NCBI GenBank assembly: GCA_031273445.1
Contig: JAISRV010000308.1
Coordinates: forward strand, 1 to 12,793
Direction: 5' to 3'
DNA length: 12,793 nt
From: Candidatus Adiutrix sp.
GTDB taxonomy: Bacteria; Desulfobacterota; Desulfarculia; Adiutricales; Adiutricaceae
Shown piece after piece: positions 1 to 6,098 of the stretch. The translations under genes and the position numbers were made by a program. Below the pieces are notes generated by a model. It was given only the letters and a program-made list of their open reading frames with translations. It was not told where the DNA came from and did not search any database. The number at the start of each line of letters is the position of its first letter. Positions within the stretch are counted from its first letter, which is position 1.

Positions 1-1
1 G

Positions 2-88
2 CGGGCCAAGCTGGGCCGGCTGTTCGGCGACATCCAAATGTTTCCTTTTGAACCACCGGGGCCTCAAGCCCCAGAACAGGCGGAATAA
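2..88 (+). CDS. C-terminal end of an unidentified upstream protein (partial)
   Basis: An open frame enters from the left edge and ends at TAA 86-88. It gives 28 residues with a proline-rich tail (reading ...MFPFEPPGPQAPEQAE). I do not recognise the family from this tail. It is believable as a real gene end because the following transporter starts only 3 nt later, with its AGGCGGA ribosome-binding-like stretch inside these last codons. The two genes are probably co-transcribed, so the missing gene may encode an enzyme acting on whatever the transporter moves (inference). Confidence 0.5.
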   Translation, partial: RAKLGRLFGDIQMFPFEPPGPQAPEQAE

Positions 89-91
89 TTA

Positions 92-1288
92 ATGACTGAA
101 GATCGCAAAAGCATCTATGCCTGGATAATCATTCTTGTGGTGGCCGTCACCGCCTTCGGCATCAACTTCATTCATTTTCAGGTGGCCGGCCTGGCCCCGA
201 AGATTTTCGCGGCCGCCCAGGCCAGCCCCGCGCAGTTCGGCCTGATGATGGGCCTGCCCCTCCTGGCCGCCGCCTCTCTGGGCATACCCTTCGGGGCCAT
301 GGGCGACCGCTATGGGGTCAAACTTATGGTGGGCCTGGGTCTGGTGGTCAGTTTGATCGGAACCATCGGCCGGTATGCCTCCGAACCCGTCATGAGCCAT
401 TACTTTTTCTGGATGTTTCTGATCGGGGTCAGCAACGCCGCCCTCAACGCCAACTTCATCAAAGTCCTGGGCGCCTGGCTGCCGCCGCAAAAAGTCGGCC
501 TGGGGGTGGGCTGTTACCTGGCCGGCATCGGCCTGGGCCAGTCCAGCGCCGTGGCCGTGGGGGCCAGCTTCGAAGGCCTGGGTTCGGCTTTTATGTTCTC
601 CATCTGGCTGATCGCCGCCATTTTAGTCATCTGGCTGGTCTTCCTGAAAGCCGCGCCCGCCGGCGCCCCTAAAATGGCGCCCCAGCCGATGATCGGCAAT
701 CTCAAATACGTCATGGGCAAACCGGCCGTCTGGGTCGGCGGGGTCTGCATCCTGCTGATGCTGGGGGCTTACGTCACCCTGAACAGCTTTCTGGTCAACA
801 GTCTGATCCAGGTCAAGGGCGTGGCCCCGGAGACGGCCGGCATAGCCGCGTCGGTGGTGGCCTTTTCGCTGATGTTCGGTTCCCTGGCGGCGGCCTGGCT
901 GGCCGGGCTGGTCGGACGCTCCCGCATTTTTCTGGTCGGGGCCGGGGCCATTTCGGCCGTTTGCGCCTATCTGGCCTGGAATATGGAATACGGCAATCTG
1001 GCCATAGTCGCCCTCGCCGGGGCCGGCTTCTTCAGCGGGGCTTTCCTGTCGATCATTCTGGCCCTGCCCATGCTTCTGGAATACATCGGCCCGGCCTATG
1101 CCGGGAGCGCCGGCGGAGTGCTGAGCACTCTCCAGAGCGGCGGCGGCTTCGCCCTGCCCTTCCTCCTGCCGATGCTGGCCGGGGGGCAGCCCGACGGCAT
1201 CTTCAACCTCATCGCCCTGAGCTTCGGCCTGATGGCCCTGATTTCCCTCATGCTGCCCGAGATGCTGGCCAGGAAAGCCAAGTCATAG
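92..1288 (+). CDS. Major facilitator superfamily transporter
   Basis: A 398-residue inner-membrane protein built almost entirely of hydrophobic segments, the usual length for a 12-helix MFS permease. The MFS loop 2-3 signature is visible as GAMGDRYGVK at residues 68-77, with the conserved Asp72 and Arg73. The first helix covers about residues 10-30 and the second half begins near residue 205. The overall feel is of the NarK/CynX-like anion or small-molecule carriers, but no substrate can be read from sequence alone. The start ATG follows AGGCGGA by about 7 nt and lies 3 nt after the upstream stop, which suggests translational coupling. Codon use is very GC-rich at third positions, more so than the genes to the right. 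Family assignment is firm; substrate is unknown. Confidence 0.88.
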   Translation: MTEDRKSIYAWIIILVVAVTAFGINFIHFQVAGLAPKIFAAAQASPAQFGLMMGLPLLAAASLGIPFGAMGDRYGVKLMVGLGLVVSLIGTIGRYASEPVMSHYFFWMFLIGVSNAALNANFIKVLGAWLPPQKVGLGVGCYLAGIGLGQSSAVAVGASFEGLGSAFMFSIWLIAAILVIWLVFLKAAPAGAPKMAPQPMIGNLKYVMGKPAVWVGGVCILLMLGAYVTLNSFLVNSLIQVKGVAPETAGIAASVVAFSLMFGSLAAAWLAGLVGRSRIFLVGAGAISAVCAYLAWNMEYGNLAIVALAGAGFFSGAFLSIILALPMLLEYIGPAYAGSAGGVLSTLQSGGGFALPFLLPMLAGGQPDGIFNLIALSFGLMALISLMLPEMLARKAKS

Positions 1289-1289
1289 A

Positions 1290-1310
1290 CGCCCGTCGGC
1301 GGCCCGGGCG
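1290..1310 (+). terminator. Possible stem-loop after the MFS gene
   Basis: CGCCCG at 1290-1295 pairs with CGGGCG at 1305-1310 across a 9-nt loop, two bases after the MFS stop codon. There is no T-run, only ATTTAAGG, so this is at best a weak or factor-assisted terminator. Confidence 0.3.
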
Positions 1311-1340
1311 ATTTAAGGCACTGCCTGATAATAAACTTTA

Positions 1341-1375
1341 CATTTTTTGGTTCATCCGGCTGAATCGTACATTTT
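1341..1375 (+). repeat. Copy 1 of TTCATCCGG repeat (left inverted end)
   Basis: Reads TTTTTTGGTTCATCCGG at its core and continues CTGAATCGTACATTTT. It matches copy 3 in inverted orientation at roughly 28 of 36 positions by eye. With copy 3 it frames an element of about 557 bp, as terminal inverted repeats would. No clear flanking target duplication was found. Confidence 0.55.
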
Positions 1376-1652
1376 ATTGAGAAACACCCTTCCGAATTCT
1401 CGTTTTCCGGCTTCGGCGCTGGCTCGTTGGGCGGCCCCGCCGCCGCCGGGAAACTGCTTGTTAATAAAGTATCATGATTTGATTTAAGAGCGCCATTCAC
1501 CGCCAGCTCTAAAAGCTGGAGCCTGCCGGCATAAAGGCTTAAAAGAGCCGTCTTTGCGCAATACAGTGTATTTATTATTAAAAAATTGTTGCCCCAAAGC
1601 GGTTAATTGCGAATAATCAATTTGGCTTTGAATTGTAACGCCTATAGCAGGT

Positions 1653-1680
1653 CATGTACGCAAAAACCGGATGAGCCAAG
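1653..1680 (-). repeat. Copy 2 of TTCATCCGG repeat (internal)
   Basis: On the minus strand it reads CTTGGCTCATCCGG and then TTTTTGCGTACATG. It has the same orientation as copy 3 and shares the CGTA-A continuation after the core. It lies inside the region framed by copies 1 and 3, about 210 bp from copy 3. This suggests a nested or duplicated element end. Confidence 0.5.
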
Positions 1681-1860
1681 CAATATTTACGCCGCCTGTT
1701 TAAGGAGGTGGTCAAAAGAGCCTATTCAACTGGCTTATTAGGGCGCCATTGCTCTTTTGGCTCTTACGCCTGGCGCCTTCCTTTTACCACGTCGATAGGC
1801 TGTCGTGTTCCTTTCCTTCAAATCTCCGCAACCGCGCGGCGACCCTGGCTTTTCACACCT

Positions 1861-1897
1861 CAAAGTATACGCTTTAACCGGATGAACCCAAAACTGC
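1861..1897 (-). repeat. Copy 3 of TTCATCCGG repeat (right inverted end)
   Basis: On the minus strand it reads GGCAGTTTTGGGTTCATCC, then GGTTAAAGCGTATACTTTG. It is the inverted partner of copy 1. It ends about 30 bp from the stop codon of the MocA-like remnant, so the element may have been involved in the break that truncated that gene. Confidence 0.55.
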
Positions 1898-1929
1898 CAG
1901 ACTTCATCCAGATTGGGGCGGGCTTGCCT

Positions 1930-2151
1930 CTATGATTCACGGGCGGCGGCAAGGTCGTCACGGGTGTCTATATCGTAAACAAGGCCTTCCGTCGGGCAAA
2001 GCAACGAAATTGACCGGCCCTTGCGGGAATGCCGGCGCCGCGCTCTTCTCAAGCGCTTGAGCGGATCGGCCATCCAACCGCGCAGGCCGCCGGCCCGTTC
2101 CCAGTTGAGGATTGCTTTCCGATTGCGGACGCCGAACAAGGGGGAAGGCAT
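1930..2151 (-). pseudogene. MobA/MocA-like nucleotidyltransferase, C-terminal remnant
   Basis: A 73-codon ORF whose last 16 residues, LVYDIDTRDDLAAARE, resemble the characteristic end of MobA/MocA-type nucleotidyltransferases (usually D-[IV]-D-T-P-E-D-L). The family is normally about 190-200 residues with an N-terminal GxxxRMG-type nucleotide loop, which is absent here, so only the C-terminal third remains. Its ATG shares the A of the preceding TAA (TAATG), so it could still be translated by coupling to the fusion gene upstream. MocA-type enzymes attach CMP to molybdenum cofactor and are often encoded beside selenium-dependent molybdenum hydroxylase accessory genes, which fits the operon. I call it a pseudogene because of the missing catalytic domain; a coupled small protein cannot be excluded. 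Confidence 0.5.
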
Positions 2152-3689
2152 TATCCCAGCGCACGACCGCCTTGACCCGCCGGTATTTGAGTCTGGATGT
2201 ATTTCTCCAAACCCAGCAAGACGGAAATGATGCCGCTGCCGGGGTCAGGCGCGGCCGTCAGGCCGGCCCGGCGATTGAAATGCGCGGCCAGGGCCGCGGC
2301 CCGTATGGGCGTGTACCCGGCGGCCATCAAGGCGGAGGCCAGGCCCGCGGCCGTGTCGCCGGTGCCGCCGATGGCCTCCAGGGCAGGCGCTTGGGGACCG
2401 TAAACTTGATGCACTATTCGCCCCCGCCAAACCATATAGTCGGAACGCCCTTTGACCAGCATGGCCCGAGCGGCATTACCCTCCTGGTAGGCGGACCAAA
2501 AAATGTCCTGATCGGGTTCCCGCTGAATTAAGGATCCCCTGGCATAAAAAGGATGAGGCGCCAAAGGGTCGGCCAAATAGGCCATTTCACCGCAATCCGG
2601 GGTAAAGAGATCATATTCCAAGGCTTGACCGCACAGCTTGGCCACATACATAAAACCCGCATCAGCCGCCAGGATGGGCCGTGGGGAAAGTTCATCCAGG
2701 GCCAGAAACAAGCGGTCATGGCTGGCGGCTTCAGGAAATAAATAGTGAAAAGTCAGGCCGCTCCATTGATTTTTGGCTATCCGCGAACCAAGCCAACTGT
2801 AAACAGCCTGGCTGCCGCCTCCGCCGCCGTCGTCGCCGGCCAGCACGGCTTGGCCGGGCGGCAGTCCCAGAGCATTGGCCGCAATTGCATAGGCGGCCAT
2901 AAGCGCGGCCGTGCCCCGTTCTGGCGTTATCTCTCGATTGTTCCAAATTAAGCGGCCATCGCTCCAGGCGAAAGGACCTTCGGCCACTTCCTCAGAAGGG
3001 TCGGCCAGAGTCCCAACTATCAACCAGGGCTTTGGTCGGGGGGCGGGCTGCCGCTTAGGCCAAGGCAGCGGCCGATCCAGGCCGACGTAGTCCGTGGGCC
3101 TATCCGGCCCCAACGGTTCAATCCCGGCCCGGTAAAGCCTTTCCGCCTCTTCCTTGGCCTGGGAAAGGCTGAAGGAACATAGGCTACGGAAGTCGTCAGT
3201 CGAAACGTCTTCAGTGATCAAAGAATTGACCAGACGGGCCGCCAGGGCCGGAACATCGGGGCAGCCGCCGCCGGAAACATTGACAATGCGCCCCTCACGG
3301 CGGGTTATGGTTATTTTCATGTTGGCCGCGCTGACCATCAGATGATTGGGATATTCCACGCGTTTGAACAGGCTTTCTGGAGCGGCGAGCGGACCGTCGG
3401 CGGCCATGACTTTAAGCGGCTTGAGCTGTTTTTCCGCCAGGACCACCATATAAACCGTTTCTTCTTCAATCGGAAATTCCAGCGCCATGTCGCACCCTTC
3501 CCGCATGGCGGGGGGCGGCGCTTTAATCTGAGGGGACAGCCCGGCGGCTAAAAGAGCTTTTCGAGCCGCCACTACCTGTCCTGTGTGGCTGAAAACCATG
3601 AAGCCCGAAGGCCTGGACGCGCCCTCGGGCTTTGAAGTCGACATTGACGCCGACCGAAAAAAACCGACAAACTTTTTTAACCAGCTCAC
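2151..3689 (-). CDS. DUF3343 (Se/S carrier-like) fused to YjeF-C/NNRD-like kinase domain
   Basis: A 512-residue protein with three visible parts. Residues about 28-90 look like DUF3343, the putative Se/S carrier-like domain: FSHTGQVVAARKALLAAGL, then PPPAMREGCDMALEF with the candidate carrier Cys66. Residues about 105-190 form an unrecognised middle domain with VSGGGCPDVPALAARLV and Cys143. Residues about 220-495 look like the ribokinase-like C-terminal YjeF/NNRD fold: Gly-rich GDDGGGGGS at 285-293, LFTPDCGEMAYL at 361-372, and GGTGDTAAG at 441-449 with the likely catalytic Asp445. The start is GTG, overlapping the TusA stop by 4 nt (GTGA), so the two are translationally coupled; an internal ATG at residue 16 lacks a ribosome-binding site. 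Known family features suggest selenium or sulfur trafficking; the kinase-like substrate is unknown. Confidence 0.75.
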   Translation of the reverse strand: MSWLKKFVGFFRSASMSTSKPEGASRPSGFMVFSHTGQVVAARKALLAAGLSPQIKAPPPAMREGCDMALEFPIEEETVYMVVLAEKQLKPLKVMAADGPLAAPESLFKRVEYPNHLMVSAANMKITITRREGRIVNVSGGGCPDVPALAARLVNSLITEDVSTDDFRSLCSFSLSQAKEEAERLYRAGIEPLGPDRPTDYVGLDRPLPWPKRQPAPRPKPWLIVGTLADPSEEVAEGPFAWSDGRLIWNNREITPERGTAALMAAYAIAANALGLPPGQAVLAGDDGGGGGSQAVYSWLGSRIAKNQWSGLTFHYLFPEAASHDRLFLALDELSPRPILAADAGFMYVAKLCGQALEYDLFTPDCGEMAYLADPLAPHPFYARGSLIQREPDQDIFWSAYQEGNAARAMLVKGRSDYMVWRGRIVHQVYGPQAPALEAIGGTGDTAAGLASALMAAGYTPIRAAALAAHFNRRAGLTAAPDPGSGIISVLLGLEKYIQTQIPAGQGGRALG

Positions 3690-3898
3690 TTCGGCGAAAC
3701 TTCCACCGAATAACCGGAATCAGTTTTCCTGATTGTGCTTGAGCGGCCCTTTTCCCGGCAAGCTCTTTCCACATTTTCAGCGGCGGTTTCATGATCGACT
3801 TCCACAATAAGGGCTTCATCAGCCTCCGCTAATGCTTTTAATGCCATCATCACCGGCTGGGGGCAGGAAAACCCCCGGGCATCAACTGTCCTGGCCAT
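3686..3898 (-). CDS. TusA/SirA-family sulfur (selenium) carrier protein
   Basis: A 70-residue cytoplasmic protein, the full length of a single-domain TusA/SirA/YeeD-type carrier. The hallmark CPxP motif is GFSCPQPV with Cys12 as the persulfide- or perselenide-bearing residue; the DARGxxCPQP beginning and the ...DSGYSVEV ending are both typical. In the larger YedF proteins this domain is followed by a DsrE-like domain, which is absent here; the DUF3343 domain of the next gene may be the downstream partner. It begins 33 nt after the yedE-like gene, with AAGGAGT just upstream of its ATG, and its TGA overlaps the GTG of the next gene. Position next to a YedE transporter suggests it receives reduced selenium or sulfur entering through that protein (inference). 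Confidence 0.9.
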   Translation of the reverse strand: MARTVDARGFSCPQPVMMALKALAEADEALIVEVDHETAAENVERACREKGRSSTIRKTDSGYSVEVSPK

Positions 3899-3931
3899 CT
3901 TGACTCCTTTTCAAGTCGAGCATTTCCACGG

Positions 3932-5020
3932 TTAAGCCGCGTTTTTGGCGCGGAACATAAGTCCAATAAAAAGGGTTAGAACAAGGCCGGCGACCACAGC
4001 GGCCATGCCGTGTGGGCCGATCCCGGCCCCTGAACTGGCCATGCTCCAGTTGTGGGCCATGGCCGCGCCGCCCATGAGCCCCAATACGAAACAGGCAGCA
4101 TCGCCGTCTCCCTCGCCGGCCAGAAAAAGCTGACGGGCGGGGCATCCGCCGGCCAAGGCGCTGGCCAACCCGGCGGTGAAAAGCCCCAAAAAGTTCCACA
4201 AACTTTGGGTATGGGCAATAGGTTGATTTTCAAAACCCGGATGGAACTGGCCTAGTGCAAGATTGCCGACGAATGCGGCGCCCAAGAAGCCGAGTACCCC
4301 TAAAAACAGATGCGCTTGCCTGAATAATATTAAATCCCTGAATGCGCCTATGGCGCAAAAGCGGCTGCGTTGCCCCAAAAGACCTATGATTAACCCGGCC
4401 GCCAATGAAAACCCAAAAGCGGCATGCATGCTGCCCGGGCCTGTGAGGGAATAAAACAATAAATCGTTTTTCGCTTCGCCTTCAATTTGCGGAAAAGTCA
4501 GCCGCAAGCCCAGAAGAGCCAGCATAAAAAGAGGGAAAATCAGCCCCAAGGCACGCCGTCCAGGCAGATTGCGCCCCAACGAGTAGTTTTGGCGAAAAAA
4601 AACGGCGCCCGCGGCAACGCCGCAAATAAGACCCGCGAGACCAAAAATAGCATTCCAATCGCCGCCGGCCAGTCGTAAAAGAGCCCGCCAGGGGCAGCCT
4701 AGAAAAACCAGGGCGCCGACGGCAACCACAGCCCCCAGGAAGAAGCGCACCACAGGGCTGGAACCTCCCCGCGGCCGGAATTCGCCAAAAAACAAAGCGG
4801 CTCCAAAAGAGCCCAACGCCAAGGCGAATATTTCAGGGCGGGCGTATTGGACGATTTCCGCACGATGCAGCCCCAATGAACCTGCCAGGTCACGTTCAAA
4901 ACAGACCACACAGACGCCCATGTTGCCGGGATTGCCTAGTTTTTGAAGACAGACGGCAATGAGGCCGATCAAAGCGCCGGCGACAATCAGCCCCTTGTTG
5001 GAAGCGAAGAAATTTTTCAT
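3932..5020 (-). CDS. yedE: YedE-family membrane protein (putative selenium transporter)
   Basis: A 362-residue polytopic inner-membrane protein with the conserved YeeE/YedE-type pattern. GNPGNMGVCVVCFERD at 29-44 holds Cys37 and Cys40; FLGCPWRALLRLAGGD at 106-121 holds Cys109; RSRFCAIGAFRDLIL at 218-232 holds Cys222; GGCPARQLFLAGEGDGD at 291-307 holds Cys293. The paired Cys-Pro sites in two similar halves are those expected to relay thiosulfate-like or selenium species through the membrane. The gene is the first of the operon: AAGGTGA precedes the ATG and a near-consensus promoter lies about 35 bp further upstream. The adjacent TusA-like protein and DUF3343 protein support the selenium-type YedE subgroup over the thiosulfate transporter, but that choice is an inference from context. 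Confidence 0.85.
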   Translation of the reverse strand: MKNFFASNKGLIVAGALIGLIAVCLQKLGNPGNMGVCVVCFERDLAGSLGLHRAEIVQYARPEIFALALGSFGAALFFGEFRPRGGSSPVVRFFLGAVVAVGALVFLGCPWRALLRLAGGDWNAIFGLAGLICGVAAGAVFFRQNYSLGRNLPGRRALGLIFPLFMLALLGLRLTFPQIEGEAKNDLLFYSLTGPGSMHAAFGFSLAAGLIIGLLGQRSRFCAIGAFRDLILFRQAHLFLGVLGFLGAAFVGNLALGQFHPGFENQPIAHTQSLWNFLGLFTAGLASALAGGCPARQLFLAGEGDGDAACFVLGLMGGAAMAHNWSMASSGAGIGPHGMAAVVAGLVLTLFIGLMFRAKNAA

Positions 5021-5053
5021 GTCAATTCACCTTAATAAAAAAAATTTGTTTCT

Positions 5054-5081
5054 ATTATAGCGTTTGACGATTTACGGTCAA
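5054..5081 (-). promoter_or_regulatory. Sigma-70 promoter of the selenium-type operon
   Basis: On the minus strand TTGACC (5081-5076) and TATAAT (5059-5054) are separated by 16 bp. Transcription would begin near 5047, leaving a leader under 30 nt with an 8-T run and no room for a riboswitch. This points to simple or repressor-type control. Confidence 0.75.
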
Positions 5082-5119
5082 GAATATTTTTATCCGCGGC
5101 TTCGACGCCCATTGCATCC

Positions 5120-5168
5120 CGCTTGTCTCAAGCGGATTTAGGTTCAGCCAATTGAGGTTTGGCCTCAA
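5120..5168. other. Two small hairpins upstream of the operon promoter
   Basis: CGCTTG-TCT-CAAGCG at 5120-5134 and TTGAGG-TTTGG-CCTCAA at 5152-5168 are perfect 6-bp stems placed 40-90 bp upstream of the promoter and just left of the IS630 remnant. They may be operator dyads or the relic of a terminator; there is no T-run. Confidence 0.3.
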
Positions 5169-5175
5169 CTTAATA

Positions 5176-5201
5176 TTAACCAGGCTAAAATATTATAGAC
5201 A
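5176..5201 (+). repeat. IS630 left terminal inverted repeat
   Basis: Begins TTAACCAGGC and ends ATTATAGACA; matches the reverse complement of 5913-5938 at 17 of 26 positions, concentrated at the outer 6 and inner 7 bases. Confidence 0.65.
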
Positions 5202-5234
5202 ATAGAGAATGTATATGTTATAATACTTTAAATT

Positions 5235-5833
5235 ATGAAGAAGCAAAACTTAAAAAGCATTGAAACCAGAGGCTCTGAAGCAACTTAGGCTGCAGTCTGT
5301 TCATTTGTGCAAAATAAGGATACACCGGCGACAAGGTGGCCGAGCTTTTGAACGTCTGCCGATCAAAGGCCTATAAATGGCTAAAGATTTACAGAACTGA
5401 TGGCCAAAGGCATTCGGTCAACCTAATTTCCAGCCTCACCAACCAGGGTAAAGTCAGATTCATGTTATATGAAGATAATTTCAACAGTGCGGCATTCATC
5501 AAATTTTTGGAGCAATTGACCCACGATATTGAGCGCAAAATTTTTATGATTCTGGATAATTTATGGGTGCATCACAGTAGGACTGTCCAGGAATGGTTCT
5601 TGGAGCATCAGTAAAAAATTGAACTTTTTTGGCTGCCTTCCTAATTCTCCAGAACTTAACCAGGATGAATACCTCAACTGTGACCTTAAAGCCTGGGTTC
5701 ATTCCAAATCTTCGGCCACAGGTCAAAAGAAGAGCTCAAGAAACGGACTGTATCGCACTTACGGATGCTTCAGAAAATGCCGCGCAGACTCAAGAAATAT
5801 TTTGAGCACGATAAGATGCTGTATGCCGCTTAA
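5235..5833 (+). pseudogene. IS630-family transposase, frameshifted and internally deleted
   Basis: Pieces of one transposase are spread over three frames. An ATG at 5235 leads, after a frameshift, to PEALKQLRLQSVHLCK. A second shift near 5315 gives GYTGDKVAELLNVCRSKAYKWLK, the helix-turn-helix. After YRTDG the sequence jumps to RHSVNLISSLTNQGKVRF, so roughly 130 residues including the first catalytic Asp are deleted. The second Asp survives in FMILDNLWVHH. A TAA at 5612-5614 and a frameshift follow, then SPELNQDEYLNCDLKAWVHS carries the third catalytic acidic residue. A last shift gives KEELKKRTVSHLRMLQKMP and the natural C-terminus ending LYAA at TAA 5831-5833. The protein cannot be active. 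Confidence 0.88.
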
Positions 5834-5912
5834 GGATGGATAGTGAGGCTTATGATTCAAGGCCTTCATTTTATAACATTTACAAAACTATTTGTTCACA
5901 ACATAATCGCTA

Positions 5913-5938
5913 TGTCTATTATTAAGATGTCGGGTTAA
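5913..5938 (-). repeat. IS630 right terminal inverted repeat
   Basis: On the minus strand begins TTAACCCGAC and ends AATAATAGACA, the partner of 5176-5201. It is followed by TA at 5939-5940. Confidence 0.65.
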
Positions 5939-5940
5939 TA

Positions 5941-6098
5941 ATTATAGTATTGCCTTGACCCGCCTTTTCGGCCTAAGGCGGTTCAGGCGGGCCTCAAATA
6001 TCCGAGGCGGCAAGCTCCCGTTCCGGTTGCTTTAAGGCTTACTCTGGCCGAAGTTTAAGGTTGCCGGAAATTATAGCGATAAGCATTAAGGATGTTGC
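5941..6098. other. Leader region of the secreted-protein gene
   Basis: Holds a CCGCCTT/AAGGCGG stem at about 5959-5980 with an 8-nt loop and repeated GGCGG blocks. A TTATAG at 6071-6076 could be a -10 box but has no good -35. AAGGA at 6088-6092 is the ribosome-binding site of the next gene. No other gene seen. Confidence 0.35.

Larger units (their letters stand above)
1289..1929. other. Non-coding spacer with MITE-like repeats
   Basis: About 640 bp with no ORF that I can support. A 75-codon plus-strand ORF at 1708-1935 has no recognisable domain and runs through the repeats, so I leave it out. Contents I can see: three related repeats described separately, a small hairpin CCAGCT/AGCTGG at 1503-1519, and a short dyad AATAC-AGT-GTATT at 1560-1572. 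The stretch is patchy in base composition and borders the truncated end of the selenium-type operon, which fits decayed mobile DNA. Confidence 0.5.
5176..5938 (+). mobile_element. Decayed IS630-family insertion sequence
   Basis: A 763-bp remnant with both ends recognisable. Terminal inverted repeats lie at 5176-5201 and 5913-5938, both beginning TTAACC and ending ATAGACA with the same spacing. Each end is flanked by TA (5174-5175 and 5939-5940), the target dinucleotide duplicated by IS630/Tc1-type elements. Intact members are usually near 1.1-1.2 kb, so about 400 bp have been lost, all of it apparently inside the transposase gene. The element sits between the divergently oriented selenium-type operon and the secreted-protein gene. 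Confidence 0.8.

Noticed and set aside
961..1380. A 139-codon plus-strand ORF overlapping the MFS gene end.
   Set aside because: It is a +1-type shadow rich in Arg and Pro, typical of GC-rich out-of-frame translation; the MFS frame continues to its normal stop.
1708..1935. A 75-codon plus-strand ORF preceded by AAGGAGGTGG.
   Set aside because: The ribosome-binding-like stretch is attractive, but it starts with GTG, has no recognisable domain, contains many Arg/Ser/Pro in a low-complexity style and runs through the inverted repeat copy 3 and into the end of the minus-strand remnant.
5021..5053. Possible riboswitch in the leader of the YedE operon.
   Set aside because: With the promoter at 5054-5081 the leader is under 30 nt and mostly A/T, too short for a known riboswitch.
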